IMG/VR virus record: IMGVR_UViG_3300022848_000893
Location: 1-22,696 of that record
Origin: a virus
Direction: 5' to 3' (one strand)
DNA length: 22,696 nt
Below the pieces are notes generated by a model. That model ran no database searches. It was not told where the DNA came from and saw nothing but the letters and a program-made list of their open reading frames with translations. Positions 1 to 7,228 of this stretch are shown here, in pieces; the first letter of the stretch is position 1; the number at the start of each line of letters is the position of its first letter. Made by a program: the position numbers and the translations under genes.

Positions 1-1099
1 GAAGATAGTCAAGCATACTCCCGTTCGATGGAAGATGTCTCAAGGTGACACGTTCTGCGAGTTCTCAAATGGCTCAAGAATCTACTTCAAGAGTGAGGGG
101 TACAATAGCGACAAGGACTTGAACAAGTTCAAGGGGCTTGAAACAAACGGGGTCCTTCTCGAGCAGCTTGAGGAGCTTCAGGAGGAAACTTGGAAGAAGG
201 CACTTGAAAGGACCGGCTCTTGGTACGATTGCCACCCCATGGCTCCTGCATTAGTGTTCGCAACCTTCAATCCAACGTACAACTGGGTAAAGACATCGTT
301 TCACGATAAGTGGGATGAAGAGGGCTGCAAGCCACCGTTCTACTACGTTCAAGCACTGCCAAATGATAATGCGTTCGTAACACAAGACCAGTGGTTGGCG
401 TGGGAGCAGCTTGACGAGGAAACATATAACCGATTTATCAAAGGAATATGGGACATTAACGTCAAAGGCAAGTTTATGACTGCTTTCACCGAAGAACACA
501 TTAACACGGGCAGCAAAATAGACCCTAACCTTGAATTATGGCTGTCCTTTGACTTCAACGTGGACCCGATGACATGTTTGCTGGCTCAGACAGATGGGGA
601 AAGCTTCCTTCAAGTGATAAGAGAGTGGAGAATGCCCGATAGTGATACTCCTGCATTATGCGAACAGATTCTTAAAGACGTTCCAGAGCTTTACACAATG
701 CGAGTTCGAATAACAGGCGATGCAAGCGGGAATAACAGGAACAGCGGAACGATTGGCCACACTAACCAATATCAATGGGTTCAAGATATACTGCCCGTCA
801 ATTGGGATGATTTTAGAGTTCCCAAAGTGAATCCCGGTATTGCCGATTCAAGAACATATTGCAACTCTGTTCTACAGCGAATGAAGTATTGCAAGGTAGA
901 CGAAGACTGTGAGCACCTTATCAACGATTTGCGCTTTGTTTTGAAGGGAATTGATATTGATGGTCATGTTAAGATTATGAAGAGAGGAATGAACAAGTAT
1001 TTGAATATCGACAACTCGCAGCTTGGTCACCTTCTCGATTGTTATAGGTACTTGATACACAATGCAGTTCCAAACTTTGTTCAAGTGCCAAAATCTTGA
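1..1099 (+). CDS. terL: Terminase large subunit, 3' part (5' end outside window)
   Basis: This is the DNA-packaging motor, which pumps DNA into the prohead through the portal and cuts the concatemer. The frame is open from base 2, so the ATG at 35 is internal and the N-terminal Walker A region lies outside the window. Counting from that ATG, residues 39-47 resemble the end of the ATPase domain (a GLETNGVLLEQLEEL-like stretch, a degenerate Walker B/glutamate region). The C-terminal half looks like an RNase H-fold nuclease: FDFNVDP gives D173, ITGDASG gives D229 and LLDCYRYL gives D335, the three acidic metal ligands expected of terminase nucleases. The family call is secure from this motif set. 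The next gene is an unrelated small ORF and the portal gene is 10 kb away, although terminase and portal genes are usually close. Confidence 0.9.
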   Translation, partial: KIVKHTPVRWKMSQGDTFCEFSNGSRIYFKSEGYNSDKDLNKFKGLETNGVLLEQLEELQEETWKKALERTGSWYDCHPMAPALVFATFNPTYNWVKTSFHDKWDEEGCKPPFYYVQALPNDNAFVTQDQWLAWEQLDEETYNRFIKGIWDINVKGKFMTAFTEEHINTGSKIDPNLELWLSFDFNVDPMTCLLAQTDGESFLQVIREWRMPDSDTPALCEQILKDVPELYTMRVRITGDASGNNRNSGTIGHTNQYQWVQDILPVNWDDFRVPKVNPGIADSRTYCNSVLQRMKYCKVDEDCEHLINDLRFVLKGIDIDGHVKIMKRGMNKYLNIDNSQLGHLLDCYRYLIHNAVPNFVQVPKS

Positions 1100-1108
1100 T
1101 TATCTTTG
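1076..1108 (+). promoter_or_regulatory. Bacteroidota-type promoter at the end of terL
   Basis: TTTG (1076-1079) is followed after 21 nt by TATCTTTG (1101-1108). This matches the Bacteroidota sigma-A consensus TTTG-N19-21-TAnnTTTG. The box ends 4 nt before the ATG at 1113, so the predicted transcription start falls on or next to the start codon. The -33 element lies inside terL. Confidence 0.75.
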
Positions 1109-1112
1109 ACGT

Positions 1113-1406
1113 ATGAGCGAGTTAAACTACACCCCAGTCAAAGGGGAATCTTCGGTTGATAGATTCAAGCGGATACAGAAGCAGCTACAAAGCCACAAAC
1201 CAAAGGGCAACGGCTTCACGAATTTATTTCAGATTCAGAGAAAGCACTCTGCAATGACAGGAAGCCACTTTGAGATAGCTACAAACGAGGACGGTAGAAT
1301 GAAAATGATTTGGCGGTTTCATTCGTTTGCGACAATTGAAATTCCTGGAGGAAAAACAACCTTTCACCAAGGCAAAAATTTCGTTCATTTAATCTACTGG
1401 AACTAA
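1113..1406 (+). CDS. Small protein of unknown function (97 aa)
   Basis: I do not recognise a family. The protein is 97 aa, basic, and has no obvious membrane segment or signal peptide. The N-terminal half is polar and lysine/glutamine rich; the C-terminal half (IWRFHSFATIEIPGG, then FVHLIYWN) reads as beta strands with many aromatic residues. The start is supported by a TATCTTTG promoter box ending 4 nt upstream, which would make the mRNA leaderless. Its TAA shares one base with the ATG of the next gene, so the two are probably translationally coupled. Its position just upstream of the chaperone and tape-measure genes suggests a tail-assembly or virion role, but this is inference only. Confidence 0.7.
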   Translation: MSELNYTPVKGESSVDRFKRIQKQLQSHKPKGNGFTNLFQIQRKHSAMTGSHFEIATNEDGRMKMIWRFHSFATIEIPGGKTTFHQGKNFVHLIYWN

Positions 1407-2068
1407 TGACGGCAGTAATACTAAATATAGTTTTATCCGCGCTTCTTGTTGCGGCGGCTCTTGCGCTTGTGAATATCTACCACCAGCGAATAAAGGCGGC
1501 TAAGCACCTGGCAAATTGGTTCACCGAGAATGATAAGGACTTTCCACTTACGGAGCTACCGGTTTCGGTTGATGGCATTAAGTTTTATACTTTCGCAAAC
1601 CCCATTCAGATACCAGCAAGAAGGGCGCTCGCCGCGGAGGCCGCAACTAAGCAGGCCGAAATGAATGTCACCTCAGAGGACCTCAACGCATTTATTACCG
1701 AGGCCGTTTCATACGGTAACAAGGGGGAGATAAGCAAGATATTCTACCTGCTCGAAAGGCTGAAGGAAAGGCTTGACTGGGCCTGCGAGTATGAAACGCT
1801 CATGAAGCTTGCCACATGCTACTTTCTTATTGAGGGTGAGCCTATTCAAAGCGTGAGTAATGAATTCACAAAGAGAAAGCGCGCGCTCATACAATCCTCA
1901 CCCGAGGCGGAGGGTTTTTTTTTGGCCGCTGCATACAAACTCACGACCGAGTATTCGGATTTTTCAGAAACCGATATCCTGCAGTATTTGGCGATGAAAA
2001 GCACAAAAGAAGGAGGGAGAGGCTTAAGCTTGAAACGTCCTACTTCCAGCACACCAGCGTCCATATAG
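1406..2068 (+). CDS. Tail assembly chaperone-like protein (gpG-type), with N-terminal membrane segment
   Basis: The 220-aa gene lies immediately upstream of the tape-measure gene, where siphophages encode the tail assembly chaperones. Residues about 40-205 are mostly helical and charged, including the stretch IPARRALAAEAATKQAEMN. The supporting clue is a second open frame (-1) with no start codon of its own that continues from the 3' end to the tape-measure start: the lambda G/GT arrangement. In frame 0 the natural-looking sequence fades after about residue 201 and the last 19 residues look out of frame. Unusually, residues 3-23 are a strongly hydrophobic membrane anchor followed by basic residues; classical chaperones are soluble. 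A run of nine T (1915-1923) lies in the coding sequence. Base usage is GC-richer than in the preceding genes. The functional call rests on position and frameshift, not on a recognised motif. Confidence 0.62.
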   Translation: MTAVILNIVLSALLVAAALALVNIYHQRIKAAKHLANWFTENDKDFPLTELPVSVDGIKFYTFANPIQIPARRALAAEAATKQAEMNVTSEDLNAFITEAVSYGNKGEISKIFYLLERLKERLDWACEYETLMKLATCYFLIEGEPIQSVSNEFTKRKRALIQSSPEAEGFFLAAAYKLTTEYSDFSETDILQYLAMKSTKEGGRGLSLKRPTSSTPASI

Positions 2069-2220
2069 ACAACCTGAATAAGCAGAACTATATAGTAGCA
2101 AAGGAGGACAAGCAAAATGAAGAAATAATATTAAGCGGCACGGCAGAAGAGTACTATACAAGTCTGAATACCTTCATTCAGTGGGAGGAGGACAAAAAAA
2201 AATATAGGGATGCCAACTAA
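2008..2220 (+). CDS. -1 frameshift extension of the tail assembly chaperone (gpGT-type)
   Basis: The -1 frame is open from 1861 to the TAA at 2218-2220 and has no ATG, GTG or TTG from which it could be read alone. From about 1993 onward it encodes a natural-looking charged, helical sequence (RRRERLKLE, then NKQNYIVAKEDKQNEE, ending QWEEDKKKYRDAN), while frame 0 becomes implausible. The likeliest slip is at A-AAA-G (2005-2009, in ACA AAA GAA): the Lys tRNA can re-pair one base back, giving ...MKSTK then RRRERLK and a fusion of about 271 aa. A GGAGG tract (2012-2016) is adjacent. The T9 run at 1915-1923 (T TTT TTT) is a second candidate, but the -1 frame between 1924 and 1990 looks less protein-like than frame 0. 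The extension overlaps the tape-measure start by 11 nt. The coordinates give the extension only. Confidence 0.7.
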   Translation, partial: RRRERLKLETSYFQHTSVHIDNLNKQNYIVAKEDKQNEEIILSGTAEEYYTSLNTFIQWEEDKKKYRDAN

Positions 2221-5200
2221 GATAAACAAGGTAATTTGGGACTTAGAGTTTAATATCAAGGGTGAAGCTGAGAAGCTTGACTCACTCTCCAAGAAATTAG
2301 ATAAGGCTAAGAATACAATGGCCACCGCCAAGAAGGGCTCGCTTGAATATGCGGAGGCTCAAAAGGTTGTGGGGAATGTTTCAGCCCAGCTCGGCGCAAC
2401 AATGCCAAAGGCCACAAGCGCAGTCTCCGGATTCGGAAAAGCGGCCAAGGCTGCCGCGGCCTCATTCGGTGCCTTGTTTGCAATTGGATCACTGGCGGCC
2501 GTATTCAGAAGTGGTATCAACTCCGTTATAGAATTTGAGTCCGCGCTCGCAGAGTTATCGGCCATTACCGGAGCCACAGGTGGGGACCTTGAGTTCTTCC
2601 AAGAGCAGGCCCGTGAGATTGGAGCAACCACAACCATTGGAGCCCAAGAGGCCGTTAATGCATTCAAGCTTATAGGCTCAGCTCGGCCACAGCTGTTGGA
2701 GAATAAGGAGGCGCTGGCTGCCGTTTCAAAGGAGGCCATAATTCTTGCCGAGGCGGCGAAGATTGACCTACCGGCCGCGGCGTCTGCATTGACCACCGTA
2801 ATGAACCAGTTCAACCTCTCAGCGGACCAATCGAGGGGCATCATTGACGCGCTGGCTAATGGCTCCCTGAAGGGGGCGGCGGATATTCCTACCCTTACCC
2901 AAACTATCCAGAAGGCGGGCACGGTGCTTGCACAAAACAATGTAACATTTACCGAGGCCATCGCATTAACAGAAACACTTGCCGACAAGCAGCTCACGGG
3001 GGCGGAGGCCGGTACTGCACTAAGGGGAGTTATTCTAAAGCTCACAAAGGAGGGTAAGGGCTACGTTGATGGCCAGTTCAATATCAAGGCCGCGCTCGAG
3101 CAGGTTCGGGATGAATTCGCCGATATTGAGGATCCTGCAGAAAGGGCCGGTGCGGCAATGAAGCTTTTTGGAGAGGAGGGTATTACTGCAGGAAATATAC
3201 TCCTATCAAATATTGATAGATTCGATGAGCTGAAATCGGGGGTTGAAGAGTCCGGGGCCGCAATGATTCAGCAGGCAAAGAATACGTCCACATTAAAGGC
3301 CGCTCTCACAAGGGTTGGCAATGCCTACAACTCTCTTATTCTTCGCTTCACTTCATCAGCGGGGCCGGTTGCAAAGGCATTCACATTTATAGCGGATAAC
3401 TTTGAGCAGATTGTGAAAGCGATCGGAACCGGTATCAAGGTATTCATTGCTTACCGGCTAATATTGGCGGCTGTTGCAGCAAGGACTAAGTTATTGGCCT
3501 TTCTTAATCGTGGGGCCGCAACTTCTCAGGCGGGGCTTGGAGCGGCCACTGCATCAACTACCGGGAAGTTCAAACTATTTAATAAGGCCATCGCCTCCAA
3601 TCCTATTGGCCTTCTTGTTACGGTACTTTCAACGGCCATTGCCTTCCTTTGGGACTTTGCAGACGCGCAGACGGACGTAGCAACTGAAACGGAGAAAGCA
3701 AATAAGCAAATCGAGGAGCAGGCCCGACTTTTACGAAAGGGAAAGGATGACCTTATTTCTATTCTTGAGTTTATTCAGGACCCGAATTCAAGCTTCTCAT
3801 TTAAGGACCTGGCCAAGTTTTCAAAGGAGGATATCGCCGGTGCCGTTTCGCTTCTTGAAAAGGACATAGAAAGCGCGCTGGCAAATATTGATATTAGTGA
3901 TATTGACTTTCCCATCCTTATATCCGGAGAGACAGACCTTGAGTTTGCAAATAGAATTGGAGAGGAAACCGACCGACTATTTGGCGCCTTATCTAAGGAG
4001 TCAATTACTGCATCAAACGACTTATCCGGTATTAGGAAGGACCTGGTGGACCTTGACCTATTGAAGCAGGAAATAGCGCGTCGCGATAAGCTTGTGGCCG
4101 ACGCCTCGGACCCCGGAAAGAAAAGAGATAAGCCGAATGAAGATGTGGCCGAAATAATAAACCCCGGCACCATCGCTGAGCTACAGAAGAGAGCGGAGGC
4201 CCTGCGTAAGAGGCTTACTGAAGAGTTGAGGTTGGACGGCCCGGAGTTTCAATCGGTTAAGGATGAGTATAAGGTTGCCCTCGAAGAGCTTGCCGCGGGT
4301 AATGCATTGCTGGCCGGTGATAGTGAGGGGGCGATCGCCGGAAGTATTCGAGCATTGAAGGACTACGCCGGGGAGCTGCAGGCCGAGCTTGAGAATACCA
4401 ACTTAGAGGCCTCAAATTTCGAGGAACTACTGCAAAGGCTACGTGTGGCGCAGGCGGAGCTTGAAAGCGCACAGAACAGGCTAAAAGCCTCAGATAAGCA
4501 AAAGTCTACCCTTGACGAGGAGCTATCGGAGCAGGAAAGGCACCAGTTGAGGATGATGCAGCTTGAAAAGGCGAACAACTTGGCTCTACTGAAAGCAAGA
4601 AGGGAATTCTTGTTGAAGCGAATTGACTTGATGCGAGCTGCAGGGGACACAGAAGCGATTGAGTATAAGAAACTGGGGAATCAGCTTATTGAGATTGACA
4701 AAGAAATTGGAAACCAAGCTCAAGAGCAATCACAGGCCAATACCGATGTCATTCTTGAAGGAATACAGCAAGTTCTTGAAGCTACTTTCGAGCTATTCAA
4801 TACTCAGATTGAAATCAAGAAGCAGCAAGTTGAGCAGCTTATCGCACTGCAGCAAGAGCAAGTAAATGCAGCCCAAGAAATTGCCTCGGAAGGAAATGCG
4901 GAGCTTCTACAAGCAGAGGAAGAAAGGTTAAACGACCTCAACAAGAAGCGTGAAGAATTCGTTCGGAAACAGCAAGCATTGGCCGTGGCACAGCTTATCA
5001 TTGAATCAGCACTTGCAATCGCTAAGGCTGCAGCTCAGGGAGGTGTCGCAGCTCCTTTCACTATAGCAGCAACTCTAATCGCACTCGCTTCGGGATTGGC
5101 ACAAGCAAGAGCCTTGGCATCACAGCAGACGTTCTTTAAAGGTGGATATACTGGGGATGGAAGCATTTACAGCGAATCACATAACCTGGGGAATAAGCCG

Positions 5201-5485
5201 TACACGTATCACAAAGGAGAATTCGTGATGCCACATGAGATTGTGAGGACTGGGAACAATAGGGAGTGGTTCGAGAAGATACTTTCAAATAGAGTTAATC
5301 TTGACCATGTATTCGCAGGGCAGAATCAAGTATCTGTATCGGCACAACTTGACGGGGAGAAGCTTGATAGAATCTACAATGCGATTGTTGATAAACCTGT
5401 CACAGACTTCAAGATTTCAGAACGAGGAATTATGACATTGGTTGAGCGCAAAAAAAAGAAGATTAAAAGAATCGACACACGATGA
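2210..5485 (+). CDS. Tail tape measure protein
   Basis: This 1091-aa protein sets tail length and fills the tail tube. The N-terminus (to about residue 45) is charged and coiled. Residues about 75-330 match the phage minor tail/TP901 tape-measure core, with stretches such as FESALAELSAITGA, GAQEAVNAFKLIGSA and GAEAGTALRGVILKL. Hydrophobic segments lie at about 390-445. Residues about 660-930 are long coiled coils rich in E, K and Q. Residues about 930-975 are Ala-rich and hydrophobic, and the end has a typical GGYTGDG...YHKGEFVMP motif. The ATG at 2210 overlaps the chaperone extension by 11 nt. Codon use changes sharply inside the gene near residue 740-780: GCC/GAG/GGCC-rich before, GCA/GCT-rich after. 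This suggests an internal recombination joint. Its length implies a tail of about 160 nm by the usual 1.5 Å per residue rule. Confidence 0.93.
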   Translation: MPTKINKVIWDLEFNIKGEAEKLDSLSKKLDKAKNTMATAKKGSLEYAEAQKVVGNVSAQLGATMPKATSAVSGFGKAAKAAAASFGALFAIGSLAAVFRSGINSVIEFESALAELSAITGATGGDLEFFQEQAREIGATTTIGAQEAVNAFKLIGSARPQLLENKEALAAVSKEAIILAEAAKIDLPAAASALTTVMNQFNLSADQSRGIIDALANGSLKGAADIPTLTQTIQKAGTVLAQNNVTFTEAIALTETLADKQLTGAEAGTALRGVILKLTKEGKGYVDGQFNIKAALEQVRDEFADIEDPAERAGAAMKLFGEEGITAGNILLSNIDRFDELKSGVEESGAAMIQQAKNTSTLKAALTRVGNAYNSLILRFTSSAGPVAKAFTFIADNFEQIVKAIGTGIKVFIAYRLILAAVAARTKLLAFLNRGAATSQAGLGAATASTTGKFKLFNKAIASNPIGLLVTVLSTAIAFLWDFADAQTDVATETEKANKQIEEQARLLRKGKDDLISILEFIQDPNSSFSFKDLAKFSKEDIAGAVSLLEKDIESALANIDISDIDFPILISGETDLEFANRIGEETDRLFGALSKESITASNDLSGIRKDLVDLDLLKQEIARRDKLVADASDPGKKRDKPNEDVAEIINPGTIAELQKRAEALRKRLTEELRLDGPEFQSVKDEYKVALEELAAGNALLAGDSEGAIAGSIRALKDYAGELQAELENTNLEASNFEELLQRLRVAQAELESAQNRLKASDKQKSTLDEELSEQERHQLRMMQLEKANNLALLKARREFLLKRIDLMRAAGDTEAIEYKKLGNQLIEIDKEIGNQAQEQSQANTDVILEGIQQVLEATFELFNTQIEIKKQQVEQLIALQQEQVNAAQEIASEGNAELLQAEEERLNDLNKKREEFVRKQQALAVAQLIIESALAIAKAAAQGGVAAPFTIAATLIALASGLAQARALASQQTFFKGGYTGDGSIYSESHNLGNKPYTYHKGEFVMPHEIVRTGNNREWFEKILSNRVNLDHVFAGQNQVSVSAQLDGEKLDRIYNAIVDKPVTDFKISERGIMTLVERKKKKIKRIDTR

Positions 5486-7224
5486 AAATATACATTGACG
5501 GAACGGAAGTGAGCAGCCCTATTGACGGGGTTTCAAGTATCTCAATTCGGTATCGCATAAAGGACGAGCAAGGTGGTATTTCAAAAAGCTACTCCCAAGA
5601 GCTCACTTTCTACGGAGCGGGATATGAAGTGATACGTGCTGCATTCATTGACGACCCGTTGGGTAAGTTCAATGAGCTTTCTTTTGAACTGATAGAGGAT
5701 TGCTGTGGTGAGCCTTTTTCAGTGTTCCAAGGTGTGCTTCGAGGTGATTCTATAGATTGGTGCGAGGGCGAGTGCTTTGTTAAGGTTACGGCCTTTGAAA
5801 GAACGCCAGACACCATTAAAAGGGAGTGCATACAATCTACTCTCATTTACGATGACAGAAACGGCTTCCAATCTCAGCAGCATCCAAGAATGGTTTACTG
5901 CCTGGAGTGGAGGCCTTCTGCATTGCAAGACGTTGTGATGGTGCTTGGAATCATAGTGAACTTGATATTCATAATTCTGATTCCTGTGGCTCTTGTTATT
6001 GCGCTGGTCGTTGAAATACTGAATGTAATTATTGGAGTGATTAATGGAATTATTGACGCGATTAATACGGTGCCGGGTATCAGCATTGACAATATAAACT
6101 CGATCGATATTGACGGCGACCCCGACACGAATACCATTGAGACATTTACAAATATGATAGACCGTATCAATGAAAATATCATTGGCTGCGGCAGGAAGCA
6201 CCCCTCACCACTTGTGCGTTCATATATCAACAATGTGTGTGATATTTGCGACATCACCTTTGAAAGCTCAATTCTTAATTCACAGGCATCACAATACTAC
6301 AATACAGTTCTCTATAATAACCCGGTGGAGAAGGGCACCCGTGATGATAACGTGAAATACATCACGAAGAATAAACCAATTCTTACTTTAGAAGGATTTC
6401 TCGCCCAGCTTAAAACTGTTTTCAATGGTGATTACAGAATCACTAACGGGGTGCTGAGATTTGAAAGAAAAGACTTCTTCTATATTGGTGAGATTTGGAT
6501 TGACTACGAGCTATTGAAAGCCCAAAATAGAATAATAGAAAAGGTCTGCTATTCATGGAGGGATGAGGAGGCATACGCCCTCGGTAGATTCAGCTATACC
6601 GAGGACCCGGTTGATTGGTGTGGAAATGAAGCCCGGGAGAGGTATAATGATATTGTAGAATGGAACCAGCCATTCACCCCGCTTCAAAAGGGAATCTATG
6701 AGAATATTTTACCCTTCGCCCCCTGCCGCTTTCGTGATGATGGTATTGATAGAGATGTCCTCGCCGACTATGACTGGTTCCCAATATTCGGCGGCGTGAT
6801 CAATGACCACAACAAAGTGATAATTCAGAACAACGGAACAAACTTTCAAGGCAAGCTTTTGATATGGGATGGAAATATGAATTTCGGAAGGGTTGAAAGG
6901 TACGTGGCCCCTGGCTTTGAAGTTGGAACAAATGAAAACTTTAACTTTCCATACTTATTTAATGAATTCAACGTGGCCCCAATAACGGCCTATGATACGG
7001 ACGCCCCGTATATGGGCCTGTATGGAAGGTTTCACTCAATAGACCACCCAAAGCTGCTGGCCGATCAAGGAAAGGAGTTTGAGTTTACTTTCAAGATTCA
7101 ATGCGAGGATATCCTTAGCTTTGACATTACTAAGAACATAATGCTTCCCATAGGCGAGGGGAGAATTGACTGGGCGGAGATTGACTACGTAAAAAGAGAA
7201 TGCACCGTATTCGGTAAAGTTTAA
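5482..7224 (+). CDS. Tail tip/baseplate hub-like protein with a hydrophobic insertion
   Basis: The 580-aa protein is encoded right after the tape measure (ATGA overlap), where siphophages place distal-tail (Dit) and tail-associated (Tal) genes. The first 140 residues are beta-rich (MKIYIDGTEV, then a strand-turn pattern) and could be a tail-ring domain. Residues 150-197 are almost entirely I, V, L, A and N, long enough for two membrane spans, followed by an acidic stretch IDIDGDPDTN. The remaining 370 residues are beta-rich with aromatics and resemble a structural hub protein. No peptidase or lysozyme motif is visible. The hydrophobic block is unusual in a virion protein and could be a membrane-penetrating element used in genome entry; that is inference. 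Base usage turns GC-richer from about 5940, where this block begins. Confidence 0.6.
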   Translation: MKIYIDGTEVSSPIDGVSSISIRYRIKDEQGGISKSYSQELTFYGAGYEVIRAAFIDDPLGKFNELSFELIEDCCGEPFSVFQGVLRGDSIDWCEGECFVKVTAFERTPDTIKRECIQSTLIYDDRNGFQSQQHPRMVYCLEWRPSALQDVVMVLGIIVNLIFIILIPVALVIALVVEILNVIIGVINGIIDAINTVPGISIDNINSIDIDGDPDTNTIETFTNMIDRINENIIGCGRKHPSPLVRSYINNVCDICDITFESSILNSQASQYYNTVLYNNPVEKGTRDDNVKYITKNKPILTLEGFLAQLKTVFNGDYRITNGVLRFERKDFFYIGEIWIDYELLKAQNRIIEKVCYSWRDEEAYALGRFSYTEDPVDWCGNEARERYNDIVEWNQPFTPLQKGIYENILPFAPCRFRDDGIDRDVLADYDWFPIFGGVINDHNKVIIQNNGTNFQGKLLIWDGNMNFGRVERYVAPGFEVGTNENFNFPYLFNEFNVAPITAYDTDAPYMGLYGRFHSIDHPKLLADQGKEFEFTFKIQCEDILSFDITKNIMLPIGEGRIDWAEIDYVKRECTVFGKV

Positions 7225-7228
7225 AAAC

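Noticed and set aside
2359-3045. Long open frame on the minus strand (228 codons) opposite the tape-measure gene
   Set aside because: It mirrors the GCC/GAG-rich codon use of the tape-measure gene, which depletes stops on the opposite strand. The product is low-complexity S/A-rich, and there is no start signal or operon context.
5719-6257. Two minus-strand open frames opposite the hydrophobic insertion of the hub gene
   Set aside because: The + strand protein is coherent across the region and overlaps correctly with both neighbours; the minus-strand products look like shadows.
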